64,000 nucleotides of DNA from Ottowia sp. SB7-C50. GTDB taxonomy: Bacteria; Pseudomonadota; Gammaproteobacteria; Burkholderiales; Burkholderiaceae_C. The position numbers and the translations under genes were made by a program. Each line of letters begins with the position of its first letter. Within the stretch, counting starts at the first letter, position 1. The notes beneath the pieces were generated by a model. It saw only the letters and a list, made by a program, of their open reading frames with translations, did no database searches and was not told the DNA's origin. The stretch is from NCBI RefSeq assembly GCF_033110285.1, contig NZ_CP136995.1, forward strand, positions 2,852,001 to 2,916,000, in the 5' to 3' direction. Shown piece after piece: positions 55,282 through 63,593 of the stretch.

Positions 55282-55316
55282 TTGATTTTGTCAATCGGGC
55301 AGGCCCGGCCTACAGT
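55282..55316 (+). promoter_or_regulatory. Bug-gene promoter with overlapping palindrome
   Basis: TTGTCA (55288-55293) and TACAGT (55311-55316) are spaced by 17 bp. The palindrome TTGA-TTTTG-TCAA (55282-55294) overlaps the -35 box and is a candidate operator for the divergent MarR regulator. Confidence 0.55.
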
Positions 55317-55354
55317 GCCCTTTTTGCGCCGCCGCGCGGCGAGGAGAGGGATCG

Positions 55355-56308
55355 ATGCATCGTAGACACCTGTTGCTGGCGGCCGGACTGGCCTCGATGG
55401 CGGGCGGCGTCCGGGCGCAGGGCGACGCCCCGCTGCGCATTGTGGTGCCGTACGCGGCCGGCGGCTCCAGCGACCGCGCCGCGCGCCTGCTGGCCGAGAA
55501 GCTGGGCAGCAAGTTGGGCCACCCGGTGGTGGTCGAAAACCGCACCGGCGCCGGCGGCCGGCTGGCGGCGCAGCAGCTGAAAAACGCGCCGGCCAGCCAG
55601 AACGTGCTGCTGCTGGCCAACCCCGCCATCATGGTGGTGGCGCCGCTGGTGTTCAAGGACAACGGCTACGACCCCGACAAGGACTTCCAGCCCGTCTCGC
55701 ACATTACCGACTACGAATTCGGCCTGGCGGTGGCGTCGGCCGTGCCGGTGAAGCAGCTGACGCACCTGCTGGCCTGGTTGCGCGCCAACCCGGCGCAGGC
55801 CAACTTCGGCGTGCCCGCCACGGGCAGCCTGCCGCACTTCTTTGCCCTGATGACCGGCCAGAAGGCCGCTGTGCCCGCGCAAGTGGTGGGTTACCGCGGC
55901 TCGGCGCCGCTGATCAGCGACCTGATCGGCGGGCAGATTCCGGTCGCCTTCGACACCTTCGACACGCTGCTGCCGCAGCACGAAGGCGGCAAGCTGCGCA
56001 TCCTGGCCAGTTCGGGCGCGCGGCGCTCGTCCTTTGCGCCCGACATCCCGACGTACAAGGAATCGGGGCTTGACCTGGTCGCCACCGGCTGGAACGCGCT
56101 GTTCGCACCCGCCGCCATGCCGCGCGAGCAGGTGCGCCGCCTGTCCGCGGCCGTCCGCGACGTCATGGCCGACGCCGACACGCAGCGCCAGTTCGTCAGC
56201 GCCAAGATGACCCCCATTGCCAGCACGCCCGCGCAGACCGAGGCCATGCTGAAGGGCTACCGCGCGCAGTGGGCGCCGGTGGTGCGCCAGTCGGGGTATC
56301 AGCCTTGA
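55355..56308 (+). CDS. Bug-type tripartite tricarboxylate transporter binding protein (1)
   Basis: This 317-residue periplasmic binding protein of the Bug/TctC family begins with a signal peptide (MHRRHLLLAAGLASMAGGVRA) and shows IVVPYAAGGSSDRAARLLAE, VVVENRTGAGG, NFGVPATGSLPHF and PTYKESGLDL. Bug proteins bind small carboxylates or other organic compounds, and most genomes of this group carry many without a matching transporter next to them. No TctA/TctB membrane genes are here. A second Bug gene and a sulfatase follow, which suggests use of a sulfated organic compound. Confidence 0.92.
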   Translation: MHRRHLLLAAGLASMAGGVRAQGDAPLRIVVPYAAGGSSDRAARLLAEKLGSKLGHPVVVENRTGAGGRLAAQQLKNAPASQNVLLLANPAIMVVAPLVFKDNGYDPDKDFQPVSHITDYEFGLAVASAVPVKQLTHLLAWLRANPAQANFGVPATGSLPHFFALMTGQKAAVPAQVVGYRGSAPLISDLIGGQIPVAFDTFDTLLPQHEGGKLRILASSGARRSSFAPDIPTYKESGLDLVATGWNALFAPAAMPREQVRRLSAAVRDVMADADTQRQFVSAKMTPIASTPAQTEAMLKGYRAQWAPVVRQSGYQP

Positions 56309-56320
56309 CCGCCTTGGCTC

Positions 56321-56377
56321 ATCAAAATTCATAGCGTCTTGCGCTTGCTGGACAAGCGCTACAAGCTTTTTTGTAAG
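56321..56377. repeat. Family A interspersed repeat
   Basis: ATCAAAATTCATAGCGTCTTG, then CGCTTGCTGGACAAGCGCTAC and a TTTTTTG tail, between the two Bug genes. Confidence 0.7.
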
Positions 56378-56413
56378 TCCACACCCGAACAGCGCACCCC
56401 CAGGAATCCACCC

Positions 56414-57385
56414 ATGACCTCGCTCCCCACCTTGGCACGCCGCACGCTGGCTGCCGCCGCGCTCGGACTGCTGAGCACCGCCGCCAATGCGCAAGGCTTT
56501 CCCACCAAGCCCATCACCTTCGTCAACAGCTTCCCACCCGGCGGCCCGTCCGACATGATCGCGCGCTCGATTGCCGAGGTGCTGCAGCAACGCTTCAAGC
56601 AGCCCGTGGTGGTCGAGAACAAGCCCGGCGCCGCCGGCAACATCGGCACCGCGCAGGTGGCGCGCAGCGCGCCCGACGGGCACACGGTGCTGATCGGCAT
56701 CGACACCACCTTCACCGTCAACCCGCACATCTACAAGGGCATGCCCTTCAAGCCGGCCGACTTCAAGCCGCTGATGGTGATGGCTTCGTCCGGCCTGCTG
56801 GTCGGCGCGCACCCGTCGACCGGCTTCAAGACCCTGGCCGACCTGGTGAACGCCGGCAAGACCAAGGGCGTGACCTTCAGCTCGGCCGGCTCGGGCAGCC
56901 CTGGCCACCTGGCGGCCGAGGTGTTTCATGAAGCCACCGGCATGAAGATCACCCACGTGCCGTACAAGGGCAACACGCCCGCCGTCACCGCCATCCTGAG
57001 CGGCGAAGTGAACGGCGGCGTGCTGGCCACGCCCGGCCTGCTGCCGCACGTGAAGGCCGGCAAGGTGACCGCGCTGGCCGTCACCAGCCGCCAGCGCAGC
57101 ACGCTGGCGCCCGATGTGCCCACGGTGGCCGAAGCCGGCCACAAGGGGCTGGAGCAGGAAGTGCTCTACGTCGCCATGCTGCCCGCCGCCACGCCCGACG
57201 CCGTGGTGCAGACGCTGCAAAAAGCCTTCGCCGACGCGCTGGCCGAGCCGCAGGTCAAGCAGCGCCTGGCCAACCTGGACTTGTTCTACGAGGGCCTGAC
57301 CGGCGCCGACGCGGCCAGGCGGCTGGCCGATCTGACCACGCGCTACGGCCGGGTGATCCAGGCCACGGGTATGAAGGTCGAGTGA
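56414..57385 (+). CDS. Bug-type tripartite tricarboxylate transporter binding protein (2)
   Basis: This 323-residue periplasmic protein is a second Bug/TctC binding protein. It has a signal peptide cleaved near AANAQ-G (residue 25), then PITFVNSFPPGGPSDMIARS, VVVENKPGAAGNIGTAQVAR, the ligand-loop region VTFSSAGSGSPGHLAAEVF and DVPTVAEAGHKGLE. The start at 56414 has an AGGA upstream; the longer open frame is repeat sequence. It shares about the same family but not close sequence with the first Bug gene, so the two may bind different ligands. Confidence 0.93.
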   Translation: MTSLPTLARRTLAAAALGLLSTAANAQGFPTKPITFVNSFPPGGPSDMIARSIAEVLQQRFKQPVVVENKPGAAGNIGTAQVARSAPDGHTVLIGIDTTFTVNPHIYKGMPFKPADFKPLMVMASSGLLVGAHPSTGFKTLADLVNAGKTKGVTFSSAGSGSPGHLAAEVFHEATGMKITHVPYKGNTPAVTAILSGEVNGGVLATPGLLPHVKAGKVTALAVTSRQRSTLAPDVPTVAEAGHKGLEQEVLYVAMLPAATPDAVVQTLQKAFADALAEPQVKQRLANLDLFYEGLTGADAARRLADLTTRYGRVIQATGMKVE

Positions 57386-57388
57386 TTC

Positions 57389-57433
57389 AACTATATTTTT
57401 GATAGCTGCTTGCGCTTGCCAGACAAGCGCTGG
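57389..57433 (+). repeat. Family A interspersed repeat, clean copy
   Basis: CAACTATATTTTTGATAGCTG, then CTTGCGCTTGCCAGACAAGC and GCTGGAGGCC. This is the best-preserved copy in the window and serves here as the reference. It ends 8 bp before the sulfatase start codon. Confidence 0.8.
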
Positions 57434-57441
57434 AGGCCGAA

Positions 57442-58779
57442 ATGACTCAAAAAACCCATCGCCCCAACTTCATCTTCATCGTCGCCGACGACCTGGGCTT
57501 TGCCGACCTGGGCTGTTACGGCGGGCGCGACGCCGACTTCGGGCCCGTGTCGCCCGTGCTCGACCGGCTGGCCGCGGCGGGCCTGAAGTTCACGCAGGGC
57601 TACAGCAATTCGCCGGTGTGCTCGCCCACCCGCTTCGGCCTGATGACGGCGCGCTACCAGTACCGTCTGCGCGGCGCGGCGGAAGAACCCATCAACAGCA
57701 AGAGCAAGGGCAGCAGCACGCTGGGCCTGCCGCCCGAGCACCCGACGCTGCCGTCGCTGCTGCAAGGCGCCGGCTACCGCACCGCGCTGATGGGCAAGTG
57801 GCACCTGGGCTATCCGCCCGCCTTCGGGCCGCTCAAATCGGGCTACGAGGAATTCTTTGGCCCCATGTCGGGCGGGGTCGACTACTTCACCCACTGCAGC
57901 AACAACGGCACGCACGACCTGTACCTGGGCGACGCCGAGCACCAGGCCGAGGGCTACCTCACCGACCTCATCACCGATCGGTCGGTGGACTACATCCAGC
58001 GCATGGCGGACGGTGCGCGGGGCGGCACGCCGTTTTTCCTGAGCGTGCACTACACCGCCCCACACTGGCCGTGGGAAACGCGCGACGACGCCGCGCTGGC
58101 GCAGGAGGTGAAGGACAACCTGTTCCACCTGCACGGCGGCAACATCCACACCTACCGCCGCATGATTCACCACATGGACGAGGGCATCGGCAAGCTGGTG
58201 GACACGCTGCGCGCCCAGGGCCTGCTGGACAACACGCTGATCGTCTTCACCAGCGACAACGGTGGCGAACGCTTCAGCGACAACTGGCCGCTGGTGGGTG
58301 GCAAGATGGACCTGACCGAAGGCGGCATCCGCGTGCCGTGGATTGCGCACTGGCCGGCGCGCATCGCGCCGGGCGGCGTCACCACGCAGGCCTGCATGAC
58401 GATGGACTGGTCGGCCACCATGCTCGACGCCGCCGGCGTGGCCGCGCACCCCGACTACCCGCTGGACGGCGTGTCGCTGCTGCCGGTGCTGGGCGATGTC
58501 GCCAGGCGCTTTGAGCGCCCGCTGTTCTGGCGCATGAACCACCGCGGCCAGCGCGCGCACCGCGACGGCGACTGGAAATACCTGCGCGTGGACGGGCACG
58601 ACTACCTGTTCAACATCCCGCAGGACGAACGCGAGCGCGCCAACCTGGCGCCGCGCGAGCCCGGCCGCCTGGCCGCCATGCGCCAGGCGTGGGAGCAGTG
58701 GAACGACACCATGCCCGCCATACCGGCCGACGCCACCATCAGCCTGGGCTACGGCGCCAAGGACATGCCGCAGCGCTGA
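57442..58779 (+). CDS. Sulfatase
   Basis: This 445-residue hydrolase of the alkaline-phosphatase superfamily cleaves sulfate esters. It has the sulfatase signature C60-S-P-T-R (VCSPTRFGLM), whose Cys must be oxidised to formylglycine, the metal ligands in VADDLGFADLGCYG, KWHLGY and VFTSDNGGERF, and the second signature region. No signal peptide is evident, so it may be cytoplasmic. It follows two Bug binding-protein genes. The substrate is unknown, and no formylglycine-generating enzyme gene is in the window. Confidence 0.93.
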   Translation: MTQKTHRPNFIFIVADDLGFADLGCYGGRDADFGPVSPVLDRLAAAGLKFTQGYSNSPVCSPTRFGLMTARYQYRLRGAAEEPINSKSKGSSTLGLPPEHPTLPSLLQGAGYRTALMGKWHLGYPPAFGPLKSGYEEFFGPMSGGVDYFTHCSNNGTHDLYLGDAEHQAEGYLTDLITDRSVDYIQRMADGARGGTPFFLSVHYTAPHWPWETRDDAALAQEVKDNLFHLHGGNIHTYRRMIHHMDEGIGKLVDTLRAQGLLDNTLIVFTSDNGGERFSDNWPLVGGKMDLTEGGIRVPWIAHWPARIAPGGVTTQACMTMDWSATMLDAAGVAAHPDYPLDGVSLLPVLGDVARRFERPLFWRMNHRGQRAHRDGDWKYLRVDGHDYLFNIPQDERERANLAPREPGRLAAMRQAWEQWNDTMPAIPADATISLGYGAKDMPQR

Positions 58780-58956
58780 GGCGGACGGCGCATTTCCCCG
58801 ACCCTAGTCTCGGCACCTTGGCCTTTTCCAGGTGGAGAGGGGCTTACCGGTGTGTGGGCGGTTGATGAGATTCCATCAAAAACAATAGCGCTTCGCCCTC
58901 ATCCACAAAGCGCTGCGACCTTGTTTGACCAGCAACGCCTTGCCCGGCGCCCCGCG
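58780..58956. other. Intergenic region, no gene seen
   Basis: About 177 bp between the convergent sulfatase and DUF4124 genes. No terminator hairpin with a T run and no member of the repeat families was recognised. Confidence 0.5.
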
Positions 58957-59556
58957 TCAGCGCCCCATGAGCCCCTCGCGCGGCGCATCGACGCGCGGGC
59001 GCGGCGGCATCGGCGGCGCGGGCATGGCGAAGCCCGTGCCCCCGCCGCGGTGGGCATGAGGCTGCTCGGGCGACCAGGGGCGGCGCACCGGCCACGCCGG
59101 GGCCACAGGCTGCACCACCACGATGTCGGACGGCGGCTGCTGGCCGCAGGCCAGGGCCGCGTTGTAGCGGGCGGTGCGAATCTCTTCCGCCGACGCCGAG
59201 AAACTGGCGGCTCGAAAGCTGGCTTCGGCGCGCGCCCGGCGACAGGCGTCGGTGTCGGCGGGCGACGCGGGCGGGCGGTCCGCAGCGTCGCGGGCGAGCC
59301 GCGCGTCGCGCTGCTGCGCGCGTTCGGCCGCGCGGTCGAGGGCGCGCTCGCGCTCCCTCGCGCGCGCGGCGGCGGCGTTGGCGGCGTCCTGCTGCAATTC
59401 GGCCTCGGTGCGGCGGGGCACCACCACTTCGCCTCCCTTGCAGGGCTGGTCGGTGTAGAGGATCTTGCCGCTGGCCGGGTCCTGGCAGCGGATGGCCTGC
59501 GCACCCGCGAAGGCAGGCAGCAGCGCCAGGGCAAGCGTGAGGGCAATGCGGGTCAT
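58957..59556 (-). CDS. DUF4124 domain exported protein
   Basis: This 199-residue protein has a signal peptide (MTRIALTLALALLPAFAGA, cleavage near Q) followed by the DUF4124 motif IRCQDPASGKILYTDQPCKGG, in which two Cys probably form a disulfide. A long Ala/Arg/Glu-rich coiled-coil segment and a C-terminal Pro-rich tail follow. Function is unknown. The second ATG (59556) was chosen because an AGGA lies at the proper distance; the first lies at 59562. Confidence 0.82.
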   Translation of the reverse strand: MTRIALTLALALLPAFAGAQAIRCQDPASGKILYTDQPCKGGEVVVPRRTEAELQQDAANAAAARARERERALDRAAERAQQRDARLARDAADRPPASPADTDACRRARAEASFRAASFSASAEEIRTARYNAALACGQQPPSDIVVVQPVAPAWPVRRPWSPEQPHAHRGGGTGFAMPAPPMPPRPRVDAPREGLMGR

Positions 59557-59680
59557 GGGCATCCTGGGGTGCGATGGGCGGGCCGAGGCCGATCCGCCAT
59601 GGTAATCACCTGCTCAACGCCCCGGCGCGCGCCCGCGCCGACGGCGGTCGGCATGGGCTGGCGCTAACATCCTCTCAACG

Positions 59681-61381
59681 ATGCGTTCTGCCCTCGCCCG
59701 CCGCCTGCCCTTCCTGCACTGGCCACGCCCCACGGCGGCGCTGCTGCGGGGCGAAGCGCTGGCCGGCCTCACGGTCGGGCTGATGGTGATTCCGCAGGGC
59801 GTGGCCTACGCGCAACTGGCGGGCATGCCGCTGGTCACGGGCATCTACGCGTCGCTGCTGCCGGCGCTGGTGGCGGTGCTGTTTTCGGCCTCGGCGCGGC
59901 TGTCGGTGGGGCCGACGGCGCTGACCTGCCTGATGGTGTTCACCTCGCTCATGCCGCTGGCCGAGCCGGGCAGCCCGCAGTGGGTGGAGCTGGCGGTGTG
60001 GCTGGCGCTGCTGTCGGGGCTGCTGCAGGTCGCGCTGGGCCTGTTCAGGTTCGGCTGGCTGCTGAACCTGATCAATTCGCCGGTGCTGATGGCGTTCACG
60101 CAGGCGGCGGCGGTGCTCATCATCACCTCGCAGCTGCCGGCCCTGCTGGGCTTTCGCGTGGGCTGGACCGAGATGCTGCGCCAGCCCGCCATCGACCCGC
60201 TGGCCACGGCCTTCGGCCTGGCCGCGCTGGCCGTGCTGATGATGGCGCGGCGCTGGAAGCCGACCTTCCCCGGCGTGCTGCTCATCGTGGCCGTGGCGGC
60301 GGCACTGAGCTACGTCACCGGCTTTGCCACGCGCGGTGGCGCGGTGGTGGGGCCGCTGCCGCGCGGGCTGCCGACGCCGTACCTGCCCGGCTGGCCGGGC
60401 TGGCATGTGCTGGGGCAACTGGTGCTGCCGACGCTGGTGGTGACGCTGGTGAGCTTTCTCGAAACCGCGTCCAGCGCCAAGGTGGACAGCCAGCGCAAGG
60501 GCGAGCGCTGGGACCAGGACCAGGACCTGATCGGCCAGGGGCTGGCCAAGATCGCGTCGGGCTTTTCGGGTGCGTTTGCCACCAGCTCGTCGTTTTCGCG
60601 CTCGGCGCTCAACCTGTACGCGGGGGCGCAGACCGGCTGGGCGACGATCTTCTCGGTGGGCGTGGTGCTGCTGGCGCTGCTGCTGTTCACGCCCGTGCTG
60701 CGCTTCGTGCCGCAGGCGGTGCTGGCGGCCATCGTGGTGGCGGCCGTGCTGGGCTTGATCCGGCCACGCGAATTTGCGCGCCTGTGGCGCATCTCGCGCG
60801 TCGAAACGGCCATTGCCGCCGCGACCTTCGTCGTCACCCTGGCGGCGGCGCCGGCGCTTTACTGGGGTGTGCTGACGGGGGTGCTGATGTCGCTGTCGCT
60901 GTTTCTCTACCAGCGGCTGCACCCGCGCATCATCGAAGTCGGCCTGCACCCCGACGGCAGCCTGCGCGACCGGCACCTGTGGCACCTGTCGCCACTGGCG
61001 CCGCACACCTATGCGCTGCGAATGGACGCCGCGCTCGACTTCGCCGCTGCCAGCCGCTTCGAGCGCAACCTGACCGAATACCTGACGGCGCACCCCGATA
61101 CGCGCCACGTGTGCCTGTTCGCCCAGCCGATCAACCGGGTCGACGCCACGGGTGCCGAGGTGTTTGCCCGCGTGCTGCACCTGCTGCACACCCGAGAGAT
61201 CACGCTGCACATTGCCGGCATGAAGCTGCCGGCCGAGCGCGTGCTGACCGCCGCCGGCGCCCTGGCGCCCGACCCGCTGCTGCGCCACTACCGCACCGAC
61301 GCCGAAGCCCTGGCGGCCATGCGCGCCATCGCCGAAGCACTGCGCACGCAACCCGCCGACCTGCCGGCGATGGCCATCTGA
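59681..61381 (+). CDS. SulP-family anion transporter (second copy)
   Basis: This 566-residue inner-membrane protein has the SulP signature region LTVGLMVIPQGVAYAQLAGMP and VSFLETASSAKVDSQRKGERWDQDQDLIGQG (in parts), with about ten transmembrane helices and a C-terminal STAS domain (NRVDATGAEVFARVLHLLH). It differs clearly from the SulP protein at 37200, so a different substrate is likely. Sulfate import or export beside a sulfatase gene 900 bp away is conceivable but unproven. Confidence 0.92.
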   Translation: MRSALARRLPFLHWPRPTAALLRGEALAGLTVGLMVIPQGVAYAQLAGMPLVTGIYASLLPALVAVLFSASARLSVGPTALTCLMVFTSLMPLAEPGSPQWVELAVWLALLSGLLQVALGLFRFGWLLNLINSPVLMAFTQAAAVLIITSQLPALLGFRVGWTEMLRQPAIDPLATAFGLAALAVLMMARRWKPTFPGVLLIVAVAAALSYVTGFATRGGAVVGPLPRGLPTPYLPGWPGWHVLGQLVLPTLVVTLVSFLETASSAKVDSQRKGERWDQDQDLIGQGLAKIASGFSGAFATSSSFSRSALNLYAGAQTGWATIFSVGVVLLALLLFTPVLRFVPQAVLAAIVVAAVLGLIRPREFARLWRISRVETAIAAATFVVTLAAAPALYWGVLTGVLMSLSLFLYQRLHPRIIEVGLHPDGSLRDRHLWHLSPLAPHTYALRMDAALDFAAASRFERNLTEYLTAHPDTRHVCLFAQPINRVDATGAEVFARVLHLLHTREITLHIAGMKLPAERVLTAAGALAPDPLLRHYRTDAEALAAMRAIAEALRTQPADLPAMAI

Positions 61382-61382
61382 T

Positions 61383-61432
61383 TTGCTGCTTTATTCATAG
61401 CGCACCGCGCTTTATCCAAGCCGGCTGGAGCC
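61383..61432. repeat. Family A interspersed repeat
   Basis: TTGCTGCTTTATTCATAGCGC followed by ACCGCGCTTTATCCAAGCCGG and CTGGAGCCTG, directly after the SulP stop codon. Confidence 0.65.
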
Positions 61433-61452
61433 TGACTACCCCAAAATCAGAC

Positions 61453-61578
61453 GGCCGCGGAGCAGGCCACGCGCAGAACGCCGCGGAAGGGCTTGGCCCG
61501 CCCGCTGGCGTTGTCCCCCTTCCCGCGCGCAGCGCGGCAAAGAAGGGGGAAGGCGCGTCAGCGCCTCAGGGGGATGTC
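61453..61578. repeat. GC-rich repeat (family C)
   Basis: It contains CCGCGGAGCAGGCCACGCGC, GGCGTTGTCCCCCTTCCCGC and a facing GGGGGAAGGCGCGTCAGCGC arm ending AGGGGGATG. It is the family C element of 20662 in inverted orientation and ends just before the stop codon of the BLUF gene. Confidence 0.8.
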
Positions 61579-61583
61579 CCGAA

Positions 61584-62006
61584 TCACGTATGCCCAACGA
61601 TGCTGGCCGTCGCCATCAGCTCTTCCAGCAAGGCCAGCGACACCTTGCCAGACACCGCGTAGGGGTCCAGCACGGCGCGCTCCGAATACTTCAGCAGCAC
61701 GCTGGCGTTGACGCGGGTGGTGTCGACCAGGCCCATCGTCCAGCCGCCGAAGCGGCGCTCGACGATTTCCTCGTAGTGCAGCAGCACCACGTCCTTATGG
61801 CGCGGATCGCGCTGGATGGTGCCGTACAGGTCGCTGATCGCCCGGCGGCCGCCTTCGATGGCCTGCATGAAGATGCCGCCGCCATACACCAGGATGCCGG
61901 TGATGCCGCTGTCCTGGTTGTGCTGGCGCGCGGTGCCAAGGATGCTTTCAATGACCGCCGGCGTGGCGTCGACCGCGCGGCTGGCGTAGAGCAGGCGTAC
62001 GAGCAT
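61584..62006 (-). CDS. BLUF-domain blue-light sensor protein
   Basis: This 140-residue protein is a stand-alone BLUF domain that binds FAD and senses blue light. The key residues are in place: Y7 (LLYASRA), N30 (RQHNQDSGITGILVYGGG), Q48 (FMQAIEG), and a Trp at residue 89 (GGWTMG). The C-terminal 45 residues form helices without a separate output domain, so it must act by contact with a partner. Its gene begins 3 bp after folE stops, so both proteins come from one message; FolE is a candidate partner. Confidence 0.92.
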   Translation of the reverse strand: MLVRLLYASRAVDATPAVIESILGTARQHNQDSGITGILVYGGGIFMQAIEGGRRAISDLYGTIQRDPRHKDVVLLHYEEIVERRFGGWTMGLVDTTRVNASVLLKYSERAVLDPYAVSGKVSLALLEELMATASIVGHT

Positions 62007-62009
62007 GGT

Positions 62010-62735
62010 TCAGGTCTTCTGGGGAATGAGGGAAAGAAACTCGCGCCGCAGGTTGGCGTCTTTCAGGAACACCCCGCGCATGACGGAGTTGATCATCTTG
62101 CTGTCCATGTCCTTGACGCCGCGCCACGCCATGCAATAGTGCGTGGCCTGCATCACGATGGCCAGGCCGTCGGGCTTGGTCTTGTGCTGGATCAGGTCGG
62201 CCAGCTGCACCACGGCCTCTTCCTGGATCTGCGGGCGGCCCATCACCCATTCGGCCAGCCGCGCGTACTTGGACAGGCCGATGACGTTGGTGTGCTCGTT
62301 GGGCATCACGCCGATCCAGACCTGCCCGATGACGGGGCAGAAATGGTGGCTGCAGGCCGAACGCACGGTGATCGGGCCGACGATCATCAGCTCGTTCAGG
62401 CGCTCGGCGTTGGGAAACTCGGTGATGGTTGGCGGCTGCACATAGCGGCCGCGGAACACTTCGTTGACGTACATCTTGGCCACGCGGCGCGCCGTGTCGG
62501 CGGTGTTGTGGTCGCGCGAGGTGTCGATCACCAGGCTGTCGAGCACGCCCTCCATCTTGACGGTGACTTCGTCGAGCAGCTTTTCAAGTTCGCCAGGCTC
62601 GACGAAATCGGCGATGTTGTCGTTGGCGTTGAATCGGCGCCGCGCGGCCTGCAGGCGCTCGCGGATCTTGACCGAGACGGGCGTGCCTTCGTCTTCGGCT
62701 GGCGCCGCCGCTGGAAGATCGGGTTGGGGTTTCAT
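62010..62735 (-). CDS. folE: GTP cyclohydrolase I
   Basis: This 241-residue enzyme converts GTP to 7,8-dihydroneopterin triphosphate, the first step to folate and other pterins. It has the zinc-binding Cys and His residues (SACSHHFCPVIGQ and HYCMAWRGVKD), and GLSKYARLAEW and RPQIQEEAVVQLADLI. The N-terminal 45 residues are a poorly conserved extension. It sits after the endonuclease-like gene (81 bp) and is tightly followed by the BLUF gene. Confidence 0.95.
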   Translation of the reverse strand: MKPQPDLPAAAPAEDEGTPVSVKIRERLQAARRRFNANDNIADFVEPGELEKLLDEVTVKMEGVLDSLVIDTSRDHNTADTARRVAKMYVNEVFRGRYVQPPTITEFPNAERLNELMIVGPITVRSACSHHFCPVIGQVWIGVMPNEHTNVIGLSKYARLAEWVMGRPQIQEEAVVQLADLIQHKTKPDGLAIVMQATHYCMAWRGVKDMDSKMINSVMRGVFLKDANLRREFLSLIPQKT

Positions 62736-62805
62736 GTGCGCACCGATGGTAGCAGCAAAGAATGATGGACCAGAACGCGGCCCACCGCTTGATGGGACTG
62801 CGCTT

Positions 62806-62830
62806 TAAGCTATTATTTATGTAGCATGCT
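62806..62830. repeat. Family A repeat fragment
   Basis: TTAAGCTATTATTTATGTAGC followed by ATGC is the AT-rich half of family A. It supplies the stop codon of the endonuclease-like gene on the minus strand. Confidence 0.5.
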
Positions 62831-63593
62831 GGCCAAGCAGGTCGAACTCCGCGATCAGCGGCAGGTGGTCCGACATGCGGCTCCACACGCGCCCGCGCGG
62901 CGCGGCCAGGCTCAGGGGCCGCATGCCGCGCGCGTAGATGTGGTCCAGCTGGGCCACCGGAAAGCGCGACGGATAGGTCAGCGTGCGCCGGCCCTCGAAG
63001 GCGTGCAGCGAATCGACGTGCAGCAGCCGGCGCACCCGCGTGCCCCAGTCGTTGAAGTCACCCGCCACCACGACCGGCGCGTCGAGCGGAATCTCGCGGG
63101 CGATGTAGCGCTTGAGCTGGTCGGTCTGGCGCACGCGGCTGGCCGGGATCAGCCCGAAGTGCACCACGATGGCGTGCACGCTGACGCCGGCCACGTCGAT
63201 CTCGACGTGCAGCAGGCCGCGCTGCTCAAAGCGGTGGTCGGACATGTCCTCGTGCCGGTGCTGCACGATGGGCCAGCGCGACAGCAGCGCGTTGCCGTGT
63301 TCGCCGTCGCGCGTGATGGCATTGGTGCGGTAGACGGCCTGGTAGCCCTCGGGCGCCAGAAACTCGGCCTGCGGCAGCTCGGGCCAGCCGGTGAAGTAGG
63401 TGGCTTCGCGCCGGTTCGTGGCGCGCACTTCCTGCAGGCAGACGATGTCCGCGTCCAGCGTTTCGATGGCCAGCGCCAGGTTGTGGATTTCGAGCCGCCG
63501 CGCGGGCCCCATGCCCTGCACACCCTTGTGGATGTTGTAGGTGGCCACGCGCAGCACGTCGTGCGGCCCACCCAAGGTCGAGTCCATCGTCAT
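62817..63593 (-). CDS. Endonuclease/exonuclease/phosphatase-family protein
   Basis: This 258-residue protein of the EEP superfamily has all the catalytic segments: RVATYNIHKGVQ, IVCLQEVRA, VVHFGLIPASR, VVVAGDFNDWGTR and RMSDHLPLIAEF. Members act on DNA, phospholipids or phosphoinositide-like esters; the substrate is not known here. It is clustered with nudB (4-bp overlap) and folE, which might point to a phosphatase role on a pterin or nucleotide intermediate, but this is a guess. The start at 63593 was chosen because 99 upstream residues are shadow sequence of nudB. Confidence 0.85.
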   Translation of the reverse strand: MTMDSTLGGPHDVLRVATYNIHKGVQGMGPARRLEIHNLALAIETLDADIVCLQEVRATNRREATYFTGWPELPQAEFLAPEGYQAVYRTNAITRDGEHGNALLSRWPIVQHRHEDMSDHRFEQRGLLHVEIDVAGVSVHAIVVHFGLIPASRVRQTDQLKRYIAREIPLDAPVVVAGDFNDWGTRVRRLLHVDSLHAFEGRRTLTYPSRFPVAQLDHIYARGMRPLSLAAPRGRVWSRMSDHLPLIAEFDLLGQHAT

